A stretch of 64,000 nucleotides of DNA, taken from Pseudokordiimonas caeni. Lineage in GTDB: Bacteria; Pseudomonadota; Alphaproteobacteria; Sphingomonadales; Kordiimonadaceae. The stretch lies in NCBI RefSeq assembly GCF_026719705.1, contig NZ_JAPPRR010000001.1, positions 659,255-723,254 of the forward strand. Reading direction: 5' to 3'. Positions 1 to 10,733 of this stretch are shown here, piece after piece (position 1 is the stretch's first letter; each line of letters begins with the position of its first letter). The notes under the pieces are model-generated. The model made no database searches. It saw only the letters and a program-made list of their open reading frames with translations, and had not been told where the DNA came from. Both the position numbers and the translations under genes were made by a program.

Positions 1-83
1 TTCTGCGCGGTGTCCTTGATACGCAAGGCGTGTCGGCCCGTCGTCAGGGCCGTTCGAAATACGGCGCGAAGCGTCCGAAATAA
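1..83 (+). CDS. rpsL: 30S ribosomal protein S12, C-terminal fragment
   Basis: The window opens inside a reading frame whose last 26 residues match the C-terminus of ribosomal protein S12, including the basic end SKYGAKRPK before TAA at 81-83. S12 forms part of the decoding centre of the small subunit. Its position 21 bases before rpsG is the standard str operon order rpsL-rpsG-fusA-tuf. The rest of the gene lies upstream of the window. Confidence 0.93.
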   Translation, partial: LRGVLDTQGVSARRQGRSKYGAKRPK

Positions 84-575
<492 letters not shown>

Positions 576-605
576 TCAGTAAGATCGTTCAAGGAAATCC
601 AATCC

Positions 606-2684
606 ATGGCACGCAAATCCCCCCTGGATCGTTACCGTAACATCGGTATCATGGCGCACATCGACGCCGGCAAAACCACCACGACCGAGCGTATTCTCTA
701 TTACACCGGCCGTAGCCACAAAATCGGCGAAGTGCACGATGGTGCTGCTACCATGGACTGGATGGAGCAGGAGCAAGAGCGCGGTATCACCATTACCTCG
801 GCTGCTACCACCTGCTTCTGGAAAGATCACCGCATCAACATCATCGACACCCCCGGCCACGTTGACTTCACGATTGAAGTAGAGCGTAGCCTGCGGGTGC
901 TCGATGGTGCTGTTGCCGTATTTGACTCGGTTGCCGGCGTTGAGCCGCAGTCCGAGACCGTATGGCGTCAGGCTGACAAATACCACGTTCCGCGCATGTG
1001 CTTCGTCAACAAGATGGACCGTATGGGCGCGAACTTCGAGCGTTGCGTCGACATGATCGTCAAGCGCCTCGGCGCCAAGCCGCTCGTCATCCAGCTGCCG
1101 ATCGGCGCTGAAAGCGAGTATGAAGGCCTGATCGACCTCATCAAGATGAAAGAGGTTATCTGGAAGGGCGAAGACCTCGGTGCGTCGTTCGAATATATCG
1201 ATATTCGCGACAGCCTGAAGGACAAAGCTGCCCAGGCGCGTCAGGACATGATCGAGCTTGCAGTCGAAGCCGACGAAGCCCTGATGGAAAAATACCTCGA
1301 AGGCGAGGAAATCTCGGAAGAAGAACTGCTTGCTGTTATCCGCAAGGGTACCTGCGACCTGCTGTTCGTTCCGGTCCTCAACGGTACCGCGTTCAAGAAC
1401 AAGGGCGTTCAGCCGCTCCTCGACGCCGTTATCGCCTTCATGCCGAGCCCGGTTGACGTTCCTGCCATCCGCGGTATCGACCCCAAAGACGACAGCGAGA
1501 TCAAGCGCAAGTCGTCGGACGACGAGCCCTTCTCGGCTCTCGCCTTCAAGATCATGAACGACCCCTTCGTGGGCTCGCTCACCTTCGCCCGCATCTATTC
1601 CGGCGTTCTCGAAGCTGGCACCCAGGTGACCAACTCGGTGAAAGGCCACAAGGAAAAGATCGGCCGTATGCTTGAAATGCATGCGAACAACCGTGAAGAC
1701 GTGAAAGAAGCCCGCGCAGGTGACATCGTTGCTCTCGCCGGCCTCAAGAACACCACCACCGGTGACACCCTCTGTGCCAACAACTCGATCGTTGTTCTCG
1801 AGCGCATGGAATTCCCGGATCCGGTTATCGAAGTGGCCGTTGAGCCGAAGTCGAAAGCCGATCAGGAAAAGATGGGCCTCGCCCTCAACCGTCTGGCTCA
1901 GGAAGATCCGTCGTTCCGCGTGAAGTCGGACGAAGAATCGGGCCAGACCGTGATCGCCGGCATGGGCGAACTGCACCTCGAGATCATCGTTGACCGCATG
2001 CGTCGCGAATTCAAGGTCGAGTGCAACGTGGGCGCCCCGCAGGTTGCCTACCGCGAAACCTTCGCCAAGGAAGTCGAGCTCGACTACACCCACAAGAAAC
2101 AGTCGGGTGGTTCGGGTCAGTTCGGCCGCGTGAAGATCGTTGTTGCACCGGGCGAGCGTGGTTCGGGCTTCATCTTCAAGGACGAAATCAAGGGCGGTTC
2201 GATCCCTCGCGAATATATCCCGGCTGTTGAATCGGGCATCAAGGACGTTGCCGAAAGCGGCGCGCTCATTGGCTTCCCGATCATCGACTTCTCGGTCCGC
2301 CTGATCGACGGTGCCTACCACGACGTTGACTCGAGCGCTCTCGCGTTCGAAATCGCCGGTCGCGGTGCAGCCCGTGAAGCGGCCCAGAAAGCCGGCATCA
2401 AGCTTCTCGAGCCGATGATGAAAGTTGAAGTCGTGACCCCCGACGAATATGTCGGCGACGTCATCGGCGACCTCAACCGCCGTCGCGGCCAGATCCAGGG
2501 CTCGGAAACCCGTGGTCCTGCAACGGTTGTCAACGCGATGGTTCCCCTCGCGAACATGTTCGGTTATGTGAACGACCTGCGTTCGTTCAGCCAGGGCCGC
2601 GCTCAGTTCTCGATGGTGTTCGATCACTATGCTGACGTACCGGCTCACGTTGCTGACGAACTGAAAACGAAGCTCGCGGGCTAA
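606..2684 (+). CDS. fusA: Elongation factor G
   Basis: This 692-residue protein is the translational GTPase that drives tRNA-mRNA translocation and, with ribosome recycling factor, subunit splitting. The P-loop AHIDAGKT is at residues 17-24, followed by the switch segment RGITIT, the DTPGH motif and NKMD near residue 137. The later domains II-V are complete up to the KLAG end. Length matches bacterial EF-G and only one copy is seen in the window. It lies between rpsG and tuf as usual. The AAGGAAATCC sequence before ATG is the likely ribosome-binding site. Confidence 0.99.
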   Translation: MARKSPLDRYRNIGIMAHIDAGKTTTTERILYYTGRSHKIGEVHDGAATMDWMEQEQERGITITSAATTCFWKDHRINIIDTPGHVDFTIEVERSLRVLDGAVAVFDSVAGVEPQSETVWRQADKYHVPRMCFVNKMDRMGANFERCVDMIVKRLGAKPLVIQLPIGAESEYEGLIDLIKMKEVIWKGEDLGASFEYIDIRDSLKDKAAQARQDMIELAVEADEALMEKYLEGEEISEEELLAVIRKGTCDLLFVPVLNGTAFKNKGVQPLLDAVIAFMPSPVDVPAIRGIDPKDDSEIKRKSSDDEPFSALAFKIMNDPFVGSLTFARIYSGVLEAGTQVTNSVKGHKEKIGRMLEMHANNREDVKEARAGDIVALAGLKNTTTGDTLCANNSIVVLERMEFPDPVIEVAVEPKSKADQEKMGLALNRLAQEDPSFRVKSDEESGQTVIAGMGELHLEIIVDRMRREFKVECNVGAPQVAYRETFAKEVELDYTHKKQSGGSGQFGRVKIVVAPGERGSGFIFKDEIKGGSIPREYIPAVESGIKDVAESGALIGFPIIDFSVRLIDGAYHDVDSSALAFEIAGRGAAREAAQKAGIKLLEPMMKVEVVTPDEYVGDVIGDLNRRRGQIQGSETRGPATVVNAMVPLANMFGYVNDLRSFSQGRAQFSMVFDHYADVPAHVADELKTKLAG

Positions 2685-2746
2685 GAACAACAATAACCGG
2701 AACTAATTATGGATCCCCGACAAGGGGCCGATAGAAAGGGTTTAAA

Positions 2747-3937
2747 ATGGCTAAGGCTAAATTTGAGCGGACCAAACCGCACTGCAACATTGGTACGATT
2801 GGTCACGTTGACCATGGCAAGACGACGCTGACGGCTGCGATCACGAAAGTGCTTGCAGAGACCGGCGGCGCGGCGTTCATGGACTATGCGAACATCGACA
2901 AGGCTCCGGAAGAGCGCGAGCGTGGCATCACGATCTCGACGGCTCACGTTGAGTATGAGACGCCTGCGCGTCACTATGCGCACGTAGATTGCCCGGGCCA
3001 CGCTGACTATGTGAAGAACATGATCACCGGTGCGGCGCAGATGGACGGCGCGATCCTCGTTGTGAACGCTGCTGACGGCCCGATGCCGCAGACCCGCGAG
3101 CACATCCTGCTTGCCCGTCAGGTTGGTGTACCGGCGCTTGTTGTTTACATGAACAAGGTCGACCAGGTTGACGACGAAGAGCTCCTGGAGCTCGTCGAGA
3201 TGGAAATCCGTGAGCTTCTGTCGGCTTACGACTTCCCGGGCGACGACATTCCGGTTGTCAAGGGTTCGGCGCTTGCCGCTCTCGAAGGCCGTGACGACAA
3301 TATCGGTAAAGACTCGATCAAGGCTCTGATGGACGCTGTTGACAGCTACATCCCGCAGCCCGAGCGCGCCATCGACGGTGCCTTCCTGATGCCGGTTGAG
3401 GACGTGTTCTCGATCTCGGGTCGTGGTACGGTTGTGACCGGCCGCGTCGAGCGTGGCATCGTGAAGGTCGGCGAAGAGATCGAAATCGTCGGTATCCGCG
3501 ACACCCAGAAGTCGGTTGTGACCGGCGTCGAAATGTTCCGCAAGCTGCTCGACCAGGGCCAGGCTGGCGACAACATCGGTGCACTGCTGCGTGGTATCGG
3601 CCGTGAAGACGTCGAGCGTGGCCAGGTTCTGGCACACCCCGGCACGATCAAGCCGCACACCCAGTTCACGGCAGAGACCTATATCCTGTCGAAAGAAGAA
3701 GGTGGCCGTCACACGCCGTTCTTCGCCAACTATCGTCCGCAGTTCTACTTCCGTACGACGGACGTGACCGGCACCATCGCCCTGCCTGAAGGCACCGAGA
3801 TGGTGATGCCGGGTGACAACATCACCCTGACGGTCGAACTGATCGCGCCGATCGCCATGGACGAAGGCCTCCGCTTCGCTATCCGCGAAGGCGGCCGTAC
3901 CGTCGGTGCAGGCGTTGTCGCGAAGATCCTGAAGTAA
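2747..3937 (+). CDS. tuf: Elongation factor Tu
   Basis: A 396-residue GTPase that delivers aminoacyl-tRNA to the ribosomal A site. Visible motifs are GHVDHGKT (residues 19-26), RGITI, DCPGH and NKVD, followed by the two beta-barrel domains ending in KILK. It is separated from fusA by 62 bases that contain a small CCCC-GACAA-GGGG hairpin and a GAAAGGG ribosome-binding site. Many proteobacteria carry a second tuf near rplK, which would be outside this window. Third codon positions are strongly biased, as expected for a very highly expressed gene. Confidence 0.99.
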   Translation: MAKAKFERTKPHCNIGTIGHVDHGKTTLTAAITKVLAETGGAAFMDYANIDKAPEERERGITISTAHVEYETPARHYAHVDCPGHADYVKNMITGAAQMDGAILVVNAADGPMPQTREHILLARQVGVPALVVYMNKVDQVDDEELLELVEMEIRELLSAYDFPGDDIPVVKGSALAALEGRDDNIGKDSIKALMDAVDSYIPQPERAIDGAFLMPVEDVFSISGRGTVVTGRVERGIVKVGEEIEIVGIRDTQKSVVTGVEMFRKLLDQGQAGDNIGALLRGIGREDVERGQVLAHPGTIKPHTQFTAETYILSKEEGGRHTPFFANYRPQFYFRTTDVTGTIALPEGTEMVMPGDNITLTVELIAPIAMDEGLRFAIREGGRTVGAGVVAKILK

Positions 3938-3981
3938 GTAAGGGTCGTCCCTAAACAAAAAAGCCAATGGTGGCATGTAAT

Positions 3982-4010
3982 GGCGCCGGCCTGAAAACCG
4001 GCGCCCTCTT
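3982..4010 (+). terminator. GC-rich hairpin between tuf and rpsJ
   Basis: GGCGCCGG at 3982-3989 pairs perfectly with CCGGCGCC at 3998-4005 around an 8-base loop. Only CTCTTA follows, so the U-tract is poor. It may act as a weak terminator, an attenuator or a processing and stability element between the str and S10 parts of the operon. The pairing is seen directly; function is inferred. Confidence 0.5.
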
Positions 4011-4023
4011 ATAGGAAAGAAAA

Positions 4024-4338
4024 ATGGACGCGCAAAACATTCGCATCCGCCTTAAAGCTTTCGATCACCGTGTCCTGGACCAGGCCACGGGTGAGATCGC
4101 TGCAACGGCGAAGCGCACCGGCGCCCTGGTACGTGGGCCGATCCCGCTGCCGACCAAGATCGAGAAGTTCACGGTTCTCCGTGGGCCGCACATCGATAAG
4201 AAGTCGCGCGAGCAGTTCGAAATGCGTACGCACAAGCGCCTTCTGGATATTGTTGACCCGACTCCGCAGACCGTGGACGCGCTGATGAAGCTCGACCTCG
4301 CGGCTGGCGTTGACGTCGAGATCAAGCTTCAGGGGTAA
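4024..4338 (+). CDS. rpsJ: 30S ribosomal protein S10
   Basis: A 104-residue S10 homologue and the first gene of the S10 block. S10 sits in the 30S head and also acts as NusE in transcription antitermination complexes. The [15 protein letters not shown] start and the [19 protein letters not shown] core are typical. An AGGAAAG ribosome-binding site lies 4 bases before the ATG. It is followed by rplC after 5 bases. The upstream hairpin at 3982-4005 may tune its expression relative to tuf. Confidence 0.98.
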   Translation: MDAQNIRIRLKAFDHRVLDQATGEIAATAKRTGALVRGPIPLPTKIEKFTVLRGPHIDKKSREQFEMRTHKRLLDIVDPTPQTVDALMKLDLAAGVDVEIKLQG

Positions 4339-4343
4339 GCCAC

Positions 4344-5090
4344 ATGCGTACTGGTCTGATTGCCAAAAAACTGGGCATGACCCGTATCTTCGACGAAGCG
4401 GGCATGCATGTGCCGGTCACCGTCCTCCAGATCGAGAATCTGCAGGTCGTTGCCCAGCGCACCAATGAAAAAGACGGCTACACGGCACTGCAACTCGGTG
4501 TCGGTACCCGTAAAGTGAAAAACGTCTCGAAAGCCATGCGCGGTCACTTCGCGAAGGCCGAAGTTGACGCCAAGATGAAAGTTGCAGAATTCCGCGTGAG
4601 CGAAGACTGCCTCGTGGACGTCGGTGCCGAAATCACCGCCGAACACTTCATCAAGGGCCAACTCGTCGATGTTGTCGGTACCTCGAAAGGTAAAGGCTTC
4701 GCCGGCGTTATGAAGCGTCACAACTTCGGTGGTCTGCGTGCGTCGCACGGCGTGTCGGTCTCGCACCGCTCGCATGGTTCGACTGGTCAGTGCCAGGACC
4801 CGGGTCGGGTCTTCAAAGGCAAGAAAATGGCCGGTCACCTCGGTGACGTCCGTACCACTGTGCAGAACCTGACGGTTGTTGAAGCCCGCGCTGAGGAAGG
4901 TCTCCTCCTCGTGAAGGGCGGCGTGCCGGGTGCGAAGGGTAACTGGGTGTTCATTTCGGACGCCGTTAAAGTTGCTCTGCCCGAGGGCGTGCCGACGCCG
5001 GCAGCAGTTCGTGTCGCTGCAGTGGCTGAAGCTGAAGTTCCGGCAAGCGAAGCTGTTGAAGCTCCTGCTGCCGAAAGCAATGAGGAATAA
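4344..5090 (+). CDS. rplC: 50S ribosomal protein L3
   Basis: A 248-residue L3, an early assembly protein whose extension reaches toward the peptidyl transferase centre. The [13 protein letters not shown] start and the [21 protein letters not shown] region are diagnostic. It is about 40 residues longer than E. coli L3 because of an Ala/Glu/Val-rich acidic tail of roughly 30 residues, a kind of extension known from alphaproteobacterial L3. The coding sequence is intact and sits 5 bases before rplD. Confidence 0.97.
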   Translation: MRTGLIAKKLGMTRIFDEAGMHVPVTVLQIENLQVVAQRTNEKDGYTALQLGVGTRKVKNVSKAMRGHFAKAEVDAKMKVAEFRVSEDCLVDVGAEITAEHFIKGQLVDVVGTSKGKGFAGVMKRHNFGGLRASHGVSVSHRSHGSTGQCQDPGRVFKGKKMAGHLGDVRTTVQNLTVVEARAEEGLLLVKGGVPGAKGNWVFISDAVKVALPEGVPTPAAVRVAAVAEAEVPASEAVEAPAAESNEE

Positions 5091-5095
5091 GGGTC

Positions 5096-5716
5096 ATGAA
5101 GACGAATGTTCTGACTCTTGACGCCAAAAAAGCTGGCGACGTCGATCTGAACGACGCCATCTTCGGCGTAGACCCGCGTGCAGACATCCTGCACCGTGTC
5201 GTCACCTGGCAGCTCGCGAAGCGCCGTGCGGGGACCCATGCGGTTCTCTTCCGCTCGGAAATCTCGCGCACGACCAAGAAATTCGGCAAGCAAAAAGGCG
5301 GTGGCGGTGCTCGTCACGGCTCGCGCAAGTCGAACATCTGGGTGGGCGGTGCCCGCGCGTTTGGCCCGATCCCCCGCGATCATGGCTTCGACCTGCCGAA
5401 AAAGATCCGCAAGCTTGGCCTGAAGTGCGCTCTGAGCGCGAAACAGGCTGCTGGCAAACTCATCGTTGTCGACAGCGTTGAGATGACCGAAGGCAAAACC
5501 AAGGCTCTCGTCGAGAAACTCGGCAAACTGAACCTTGCAAACGCCCTCTTCATCGACGGTGCCGAGGTGAATGCCAACTTCAAGCTCGCTGCTTCGAACA
5601 TCCCCAACATCGACGTGCTGCCGAGCCAGGGCGCGAACGTATACGACATCCTTCGTCGTGACACGCTCGTCCTCACGAAAGCAGCTGTTGCTAACCTCGA
5701 GGAGCGTCTGAAATGA
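5096..5716 (+). CDS. rplD: 50S ribosomal protein L4
   Basis: A 206-residue L4 protein that binds domain I of 23S rRNA and lines the exit tunnel. The loop segment with [16 protein letters not shown] is the conserved tunnel extension. It overlaps the rplW start by 4 bases (ATGA), which suggests translational coupling. In E. coli L4 also represses the S10 operon through its leader; I cannot see an equivalent leader structure here. Confidence 0.97.
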   Translation: MKTNVLTLDAKKAGDVDLNDAIFGVDPRADILHRVVTWQLAKRRAGTHAVLFRSEISRTTKKFGKQKGGGGARHGSRKSNIWVGGARAFGPIPRDHGFDLPKKIRKLGLKCALSAKQAAGKLIVVDSVEMTEGKTKALVEKLGKLNLANALFIDGAEVNANFKLAASNIPNIDVLPSQGANVYDILRRDTLVLTKAAVANLEERLK

Positions 5717-6006
5717 GCGATATCAATCATTACGACGTAATCGTCAGCCCGGTTATCACCGAGAAGGCGACCTTGGGCGCAGAGAACAACCAGGTGACCT
5801 TCAAGGTTGCCATCGACGCCACCAAGCCGCAAATCAAGGCGGCCGTAGAGGCGCTCTTTGGCAAGAAGGTCGAAAAGGTCAACACGCTTCGCCAGGAAGG
5901 CAAAGTGAAACGTTTCCGCGGTGTAACCGGCAAACGCGCCGAGTACAAAAAAGCGATCGTTACACTTGCTGCCGGCGAAAGCCTTGATGTGACGGCGGGG
6001 ATCTAA
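5713..6006 (+). CDS. rplW: 50S ribosomal protein L23
   Basis: A 97-residue L23, located at the exit of the peptide tunnel where trigger factor and SRP dock. The segment [14 protein letters not shown] near the N-terminus and the [12 protein letters not shown] stretch are characteristic. It starts inside the stop of rplD (4-base overlap) and ends 2 bases before rplB, so it is co-translated with its neighbours. Confidence 0.97.
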   Translation: MSDINHYDVIVSPVITEKATLGAENNQVTFKVAIDATKPQIKAAVEALFGKKVEKVNTLRQEGKVKRFRGVTGKRAEYKKAIVTLAAGESLDVTAGI

Positions 6007-6008
6007 CG

Positions 6009-6848
6009 ATGGCACTTAAATCATATCGTCCAGTGACCCCGTCCCAGCGTGGGCTTGTCCTCGTCAGCCGTGAAGGCCTGCACAAGGGCAAGCCGGTCAA
6101 GGCGCTGACCGAGGGTCTCACCAAGTCGGGTGGTCGCAACAACACCGGCCGCATCACCGCGTTCACCCGCGGCGGTGGCCACAAGCGTACCTACCGCATG
6201 ATCGACTTCAAACGCACGAAGTGGGACATGACCGCTACCGTGGAACGGCTCGAATACGATCCGAACCGCACTGCGTTCATCGCACTCGTGAAGTATGAAG
6301 ACGGTGAACTGTCCTACATCCTGGCGCCGCAGCGCCTGGCTCCGGGCGACGTTATTGTCGCCGGCGAGAAAGTGGACGTGAAGCCGGGCAACTGCATGCC
6401 GCTCATGAACATGCCCGTTGGCACCATCATCCACAATGTGGAGATGAAGCCGGGCAAGGGTGGCCAGATCGCTCGTTCCGCTGGCACTTATGCCCAGCTG
6501 ATCGGTCGTGACCGCGGTTATGCCCAGATTCGCCTGTCGTCGGGTGAGGTTCGCCTCGTTCGCGGTGAGTGCGTCGCCACCATCGGCGCCGTATCGAACC
6601 CGGACAACCAGAACCAGACCCTGGCAAAAGCCGGTCGCAGCCGTTGGCTGGGCCGTCGTCCGAGCGTCCGTGGCGTTGCCATGAACCCGATCGATCACCC
6701 GCATGGTGGTGGTGAGGGTCGTACCTCGGGTGGTCGTCACCCTGTCACTCCGTGGGGCAAACCCACGAAGGGCAAGAAGACCCGCTCGAACAAGGCTTCG
6801 GACAAGTACATTCTCCGCTCGCGCCACGAGCGCAAAGCCAAGCGCTAA
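6009..6848 (+). CDS. rplB: 50S ribosomal protein L2
   Basis: A 279-residue L2, a primary 23S rRNA-binding protein needed for subunit joining and the peptidyl transferase centre. The conserved segment [16 protein letters not shown] carries the histidine implicated in function, and the C-terminus is basic. Length is normal. It lies between rplW and rpsS, 12 bases before the latter, with a TAAGGAGT ribosome-binding site for rpsS directly after its stop. Confidence 0.98.
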   Translation: MALKSYRPVTPSQRGLVLVSREGLHKGKPVKALTEGLTKSGGRNNTGRITAFTRGGGHKRTYRMIDFKRTKWDMTATVERLEYDPNRTAFIALVKYEDGELSYILAPQRLAPGDVIVAGEKVDVKPGNCMPLMNMPVGTIIHNVEMKPGKGGQIARSAGTYAQLIGRDRGYAQIRLSSGEVRLVRGECVATIGAVSNPDNQNQTLAKAGRSRWLGRRPSVRGVAMNPIDHPHGGGEGRTSGGRHPVTPWGKPTKGKKTRSNKASDKYILRSRHERKAKR

Positions 6849-6860
6849 GGAGTCATCGAT

Positions 6861-7139
6861 ATGGCACGTTCTGTTTGGAAAGGTCCGTTCGTTGATCTTC
6901 ACCTGATGAAAAAGGTGGAAGGCGCTCAGGCCGGCGGCAAAGGCGGGGTGATCAACACCTGGTCGCGTCGTTCTACCATTCTGCCGAACTTCGTCGGTCT
7001 GACGTTCAACGTCTACAACGGCCAGAAGTTCATTCCGGTCTATGTCACTGAAGACATGGTCGGTCACAAGCTGGGTGAATTCGCTCCGACGCGGACCTAC
7101 TATGGTCACGCTGCGGACAAGAAAGCCAAGAGGAAGTAA
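6861..7139 (+). CDS. rpsS: 30S ribosomal protein S19
   Basis: A 92-residue S19, a 30S head protein that contacts S13 and the A-site finger. The sequence [18 protein letters not shown] and the core [21 protein letters not shown] match the family. The gene has a good Shine-Dalgarno sequence (AAGGAGT) and ends 2 bases before the GTG of rplV. Confidence 0.98.
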   Translation: MARSVWKGPFVDLHLMKKVEGAQAGGKGGVINTWSRRSTILPNFVGLTFNVYNGQKFIPVYVTEDMVGHKLGEFAPTRTYYGHAADKKAKRK

Positions 7140-7141
7140 CC

Positions 7142-7522
7142 GTGGGTAAAGAAGCAGCAAAACGCCGTCTGGCGGATAACGAAGCTGTAGCTACCGCTAC
7201 CATGCTTCGCGGCTCGCCCCAGAAACTGAATCTGGTGGCTGCCAGCATTCGCGGCATGAAAGTGGAAAAGGCTCTGGCGACGCTTACGTTCAGCCCGCGC
7301 CGTTCCGCGATCGACGTGAAGAAATGTCTGCAATCGGCAATCGCCAATGCAGAGAACAACCATAACCTGGATGTGGATAGCCTCGTGGTGGCGGAAGCCA
7401 CTGTCGGTAAAGCCCTGGTCATGAAGCGCTTCCGCGCCCGTGCCCGTGGTCGCGTCGGCAAGATCATGAAGCCGTTCAGCCGTCTGCGCATTGTTGTGCG
7501 TGAAGTTGAGGAGCAAGCATAA
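7142..7522 (+). CDS. rplV: 50S ribosomal protein L22
   Basis: A 126-residue L22, which lines the exit tunnel with L4. The start codon is GTG at 7142, giving [15 protein letters not shown], and the conserved [11 protein letters not shown] and [11 protein letters not shown] segments follow. The AGGAAGTAACC sequence before the GTG spans the rpsS stop and supplies the ribosome-binding site. It overlaps the rpsC start by one base (TAATG). Confidence 0.97.
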   Translation: MGKEAAKRRLADNEAVATATMLRGSPQKLNLVAASIRGMKVEKALATLTFSPRRSAIDVKKCLQSAIANAENNHNLDVDSLVVAEATVGKALVMKRFRARARGRVGKIMKPFSRLRIVVREVEEQA

Positions 7523-8217
7523 TGGGTCAGAAGGTAAGCCCCGTAGGTCTGCGCCTCGGCGTTAACCGCACCTGGGATTCGCGCTGGTTTGCAGATCGCG
7601 GCGAATATGCCGGTCTGCTGCACGAAGACCTGAAAATTCGCGCGTTCGTCTTCAAGGAACTGTCGCAAGCTGGCATTTCCAAAGTTGTCATCGAACGTCC
7701 GGCCAAGAAGTGCCGCGTGACCATCTACTCGGCTCGTCCGGGTGTGATCATCGGCAAGAAGGGCGCCGACATCGAGAAGCTGCGTCAGAAGATCGCCAAG
7801 TTCACGGCATCTGACGTCAGCCTCAACATTGTCGAAGTCCGCAAGCCGGAAATCGATGCGAAGCTGATCGCCGACAACATCGCCCAGCAGCTGGAACGCC
7901 GTGTGGCTTTCCGTCGCGCCATGAAACGTTCGGTCCAGAGCGCGATGCGCCTTGGCGCCGGCGGGATCCGGATCAATTGCGGTGGTCGCCTTGGCGGCGC
8001 CGAGATTGCCCGGACCGAATGGTACCGCGAAGGCCGCGTGCCGTTGCACACCCTGCGTGCCGATATCGACTATGGCACTGCCGAAGCCAAGACTGCCTAT
8101 GGCATCTCGGGCATCAAGGTTTGGGTGTTCAAAGGCGAGATCATGGAACACGACCCGATGGCGCATGAGCGCCGGGCTAACGAAGCCCAACAGTCGGGCG
8201 GTCCGTCGCGCCGCTAA
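7522..8217 (+). CDS. rpsC: 30S ribosomal protein S3
   Basis: A 231-residue S3 with an N-terminal KH domain ([14 protein letters not shown] carries the GxxG-type loop) and the C-terminal domain ending in a basic tail. S3 forms part of the mRNA entry channel and helicase. It starts at the stop of rplV and lies 33 bases before rplP. The sequence [13 protein letters not shown] is the usual N-terminus. Confidence 0.98.
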   Translation: MGQKVSPVGLRLGVNRTWDSRWFADRGEYAGLLHEDLKIRAFVFKELSQAGISKVVIERPAKKCRVTIYSARPGVIIGKKGADIEKLRQKIAKFTASDVSLNIVEVRKPEIDAKLIADNIAQQLERRVAFRRAMKRSVQSAMRLGAGGIRINCGGRLGGAEIARTEWYREGRVPLHTLRADIDYGTAEAKTAYGISGIKVWVFKGEIMEHDPMAHERRANEAQQSGGPSRR

Positions 8218-8250
8218 GGCCGACGGGATCAGGAATAGGAAGCACACACC

Positions 8251-8661
8251 ATGTTGCAACCGAAACGTACAAAGTTCCGGAAAGCCCACAAGGGCCGCAT
8301 CCACGGCAATGCCAAGGGCGGAACTGCACTCAACTTCGGTGAATTCGGCCTCAAGGCAACTGCCCCCGGCCGCGTCACCGCCCGTCAAATCGAAGCCGCC
8401 CGCCGTGCTCTGACCCGTCACATGAAGCGTCAGGGCAAGGTCTGGATCCGTATCTTCCCGGATGTGCCCGTGTCGTCGAAACCGACCGAGGTCCGGATGG
8501 GTAAAGGTAAGGGTTCGCCCGAATACTGGGCCTGCCGTGTGAAACCCGGCCGGGTCATGTTCGAGGTGGACGGTGTATCTGAAGAGATCGCGCGTGGCGG
8601 TTTCGAACGTGCAGCTGCCAAGCTGCCGATCGGTACCCGCATCGTGACTCGCATGCTGTAA
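8251..8661 (+). CDS. rplP: 50S ribosomal protein L16
   Basis: A 136-residue L16, which contacts the acceptor arms of A- and P-site tRNAs. The N-terminus [16 protein letters not shown] and the segment [19 protein letters not shown] are characteristic. It is preceded by an AGGAATAGGAAG purine-rich stretch. It ends 20 bases before rpmC. Confidence 0.98.
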   Translation: MLQPKRTKFRKAHKGRIHGNAKGGTALNFGEFGLKATAPGRVTARQIEAARRALTRHMKRQGKVWIRIFPDVPVSSKPTEVRMGKGKGSPEYWACRVKPGRVMFEVDGVSEEIARGGFERAAAKLPIGTRIVTRML

Positions 8662-8681
8662 TCCGAACGGAGTGAATCGAA

Positions 8682-8870
8682 ATGAAGGCAACTGATCTTC
8701 GGTCCAAGTCGCAAAGCGAGCTCCGTGAGGAGCTTGCAGGCCTGAAAAAAGAGCAGCTCAACCTGCGCTTCCAGGCTGCGGCCGGCCAACTTGAAAACAC
8801 GGCCCGTGTCCGTGAAGTCCGTCGCGATATCGCGCGGATTCGCACGGTTCTCGGCCAGACTGAGGCGTAA
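8682..8870 (+). CDS. rpmC: 50S ribosomal protein L29
   Basis: A 62-residue L29 near the tunnel exit, adjacent to L23 in the ribosome. The predicted two-helix protein shows [19 protein letters not shown] and the C-terminal [11 protein letters not shown] segment typical for the family. It ends 10 bases before rpsQ, with TAAGGAGA serving as stop and ribosome-binding site. Confidence 0.97.
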   Translation: MKATDLRSKSQSELREELAGLKKEQLNLRFQAAAGQLENTARVREVRRDIARIRTVLGQTEA

Positions 8871-8880
8871 GGAGAAACCC

Positions 8881-9117
8881 ATGCCTAAGCGTATCCTGCA
8901 AGGGACCGTGGTCTCCAACAAAGGCGACAAAACTGTCGTCGTGAGCGTTGAACGTCGTTTCCGTCATCCTTTGCTTGACAAAATTGTTCGCCGCTCTAAG
9001 AAGTACCACGCTCATGATGAGGGCAACCTGGTTCAGGTTGGTGACGTCGTTCGCATCGAAGAATGCCGTCCGATCTCAAAATTGAAGTGCTGGAAAGTGA
9101 TCGGCGGTGAGGCGTAA
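8881..9117 (+). CDS. rpsQ: 30S ribosomal protein S17
   Basis: A 78-residue S17, an early 16S rRNA-binding protein with an OB fold. I chose the ATG at 8881 because GGAGAAACCC precedes it and the product begins [11 protein letters not shown] as in the family; the same frame is open upstream but that part overlaps rpmC. The stop codon TAA lies in the loop of a strong hairpin (9105-9126). Confidence 0.97.
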   Translation: MPKRILQGTVVSNKGDKTVVVSVERRFRHPLLDKIVRRSKKYHAHDEGNLVQVGDVVRIEECRPISKLKCWKVIGGEA

Positions 9118-9126
9118 GCCTCACCG
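9105..9126 (+). terminator. Hairpin overlapping the rpsQ stop codon
   Basis: CGGTGAGGC at 9105-9113 pairs perfectly with GCCTCACCG at 9118-9126; the 4-base loop GTAA contains most of the rpsQ stop. The downstream sequence TCCACTTATTTTGC has only a weak T-run. It may partly terminate transcription or stabilise the rpsQ mRNA end. Pairing is seen, function is inferred. Confidence 0.45.
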
Positions 9127-9163
9127 TCCACTTATTTTGCTGTAACGAAGAAGGGTTAACCCC

Positions 9164-9532
9164 ATGATTCAAATGCAAACGAACCTCGACGTGGCCGATA
9201 ACTCCGGGGCCAAGAGGGTGCAGTGCATTAAGGTCCTTGGTGGATCTAAACGCAAGACGGCCGGGGTAGGCGACATCATCGTCGTCTCCGTTAAGGAAGC
9301 GATCCCGCGGGGTCGTGTGAAGAAGGGTGACGTGCACCGCGCCGTCATCGTTCGCACTGCGAAAGAAGTGCGTCGCCCGGATGGCACCACCATCCGTTTC
9401 GACCGCAATGCCGCAGTGATCGTAGACAAGAAACACGAGCCGGTCGGCACCCGTATCTTCGGGCCGGTGGTTCGTGAGCTGCGTGCGAAGCAGCACATGA
9501 AGATCATCTCGCTTGCTCCGGAGGTGTTGTAA
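9164..9532 (+). CDS. rplN: 50S ribosomal protein L14
   Basis: A 122-residue L14, which forms an intersubunit bridge with 16S rRNA helix 14 and is the docking site of RsfS. The start [17 protein letters not shown] is typical, and the length is exactly that of the family. It follows rpsQ after 46 bases that contain the distal part of a hairpin, and it overlaps rplX by one base (TAATG). Confidence 0.98.
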   Translation: MIQMQTNLDVADNSGAKRVQCIKVLGGSKRKTAGVGDIIVVSVKEAIPRGRVKKGDVHRAVIVRTAKEVRRPDGTTIRFDRNAAVIVDKKHEPVGTRIFGPVVRELRAKQHMKIISLAPEVL

Positions 9533-9849
9533 TGGCCGCGAAACTTAAAACTGGCGACAAAGTCGTCGTCATGGCCGGCAAGGACAAGGGCAAGCGCGGC
9601 GAAATCACCAGCGTGAACCCGAAAGAGGGCCGTGCTGTTGTTCAGGGTGTCAACCTTGTGAAGCGTCACCAGCGCCCGACCCAGGTCGCAGCTGGCGGCA
9701 TCATCACCAAGGAAGCGCCGATCGCTCTGTCGAACCTCATGATCGAGGATCCGAAGGACGGCGCCCCGACCCGTGTTGGTTTCAAAGTTCTCGAGGACGG
9801 CCGCAAGGTCCGCTTTGCGAAAAAGTCCGGGGAGATGATCGATGGCTAA
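9532..9849 (+). CDS. rplX: 50S ribosomal protein L24
   Basis: A 105-residue L24, an assembly initiator on 23S rRNA near the tunnel exit. It carries the KOW motif region [18 protein letters not shown] and the following [10 protein letters not shown] segment. It overlaps rplN by 1 base and rplE by 8 bases, so translation of the three genes is likely coupled. Confidence 0.97.
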   Translation: MAAKLKTGDKVVVMAGKDKGKRGEITSVNPKEGRAVVQGVNLVKRHQRPTQVAAGGIITKEAPIALSNLMIEDPKDGAPTRVGFKVLEDGRKVRFAKKSGEMIDG

Positions 9850-10393
9850 GGCTATGCCGCGTCTTCGCAAACAGTATGAAGACACCGTCCGTGCTTCGCT
9901 CGTAGAGCAGTTCGGCTACAAAAACCCGATGCAGGTTCCGAAACTGGACAAGATCGTCATCAACGTTGGTGTTGGTGAAGCTGTCCAGGACAAGAAGAAG
10001 GTCGAGAAGGTCGCCGAGGAAATCGGTCTGATCGCCGGTCAGAAGCCTGTCATCACCAAAGCTCGCAAATCGATCGCAGGCTTCAAGCTTCGCGAAGAGA
10101 TGCCGATTGGTGTGAAGGTCACTCTGCGTGCCGAGCGCATGTATGAGTTCCTCGATCGTCTCATCACCATCGCACTGCCCCGCGTTCGTGACTTCCAGGG
10201 CGTAAACCCGAAGTCGTTCGACGGCCGTGGCAACTATGCGATGGGCCTGAAGGAACAACTGGTGTTCCCCGAGATCTCGTACGACAAGGTCGACGACGTT
10301 CGCGGTATGGACATCATCATCTGCACCACGGCCGAGACCGATGACGAAGCGCGTGCGCTTCTCAAAGGTTTCCAGATGCCGTTCAAGGCATAA
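9842..10393 (+). CDS. rplE: 50S ribosomal protein L5
   Basis: A 183-residue L5, which binds 5S rRNA and contacts S13 across the subunit interface. The segments [18 protein letters not shown] and [20 protein letters not shown] are typical. It starts 8 bases inside rplX. The 22-base spacer to rpsN contains CAGGAGG, a strong ribosome-binding site. Confidence 0.98.
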   Translation: MAKAMPRLRKQYEDTVRASLVEQFGYKNPMQVPKLDKIVINVGVGEAVQDKKKVEKVAEEIGLIAGQKPVITKARKSIAGFKLREEMPIGVKVTLRAERMYEFLDRLITIALPRVRDFQGVNPKSFDGRGNYAMGLKEQLVFPEISYDKVDDVRGMDIIICTTAETDDEARALLKGFQMPFKA

Positions 10394-10415
10394 CGGCCGT
10401 CAGGAGGTTTTTGAT

Positions 10416-10721
10416 ATGGCTAAGAAAAGCGCCATCAACAAGAACGCCCACCGGGCGAAACTTGTGGCGAAATACGCTGCCAAGCGCGCTGCGCTGAAGG
10501 CCCAGGTCTATGACAAGACCACGGGTGAAGACGAACGCTGGATGGCCGCGCTGAAACTCGCTGCCCTGCCGCGTAACGGCGCTCGTACCCGCCTTCGCAA
10601 CCGTTGCGAAGTGACCGGTCGTCCGCGTGGTGTCTATCGTAAATTCAAGATGTCCCGTATCTCGCTGCGTGAGCTTGGCTCCGCAGGCAAGATCCCGGGC
10701 ATCGTGAAGTCCAGCTGGTAA
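10416..10721 (+). CDS. rpsN: 30S ribosomal protein S14 (zinc-free type)
   Basis: A 101-residue S14 of the long form without zinc-binding CxxC pairs, as usual in proteobacteria. I chose the ATG at 10416 because AGGAGG lies 9 bases upstream and the protein begins [10 protein letters not shown]; the frame extends upstream into rplE but has no better site. The C-terminal segment [14 protein letters not shown] and LREL...GIVKSSW match the family. It is followed by rpsH after 12 bases. Confidence 0.97.
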   Translation: MAKKSAINKNAHRAKLVAKYAAKRAALKAQVYDKTTGEDERWMAALKLAALPRNGARTRLRNRCEVTGRPRGVYRKFKMSRISLRELGSAGKIPGIVKSSW

Positions 10722-10733
10722 GGAGGGCTCAAC

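Noticed and set aside
576-2693. A 705-codon open frame on the minus strand antisense to fusA
   Set aside because: It mirrors strong codon bias in fusA, has no family resemblance and would overlap the entire elongation factor gene.
2681-3976. A 431-codon minus-strand frame antisense to tuf
   Set aside because: It is a shadow of the highly biased tuf codons; no recognised domain and no ribosome-binding site of note.
6021-8691. Long minus-strand frames antisense to rplB, rpsS, rplV, rpsC and rplP
   Set aside because: They cross several ribosomal genes with no family features, so they reflect codon bias rather than coding.
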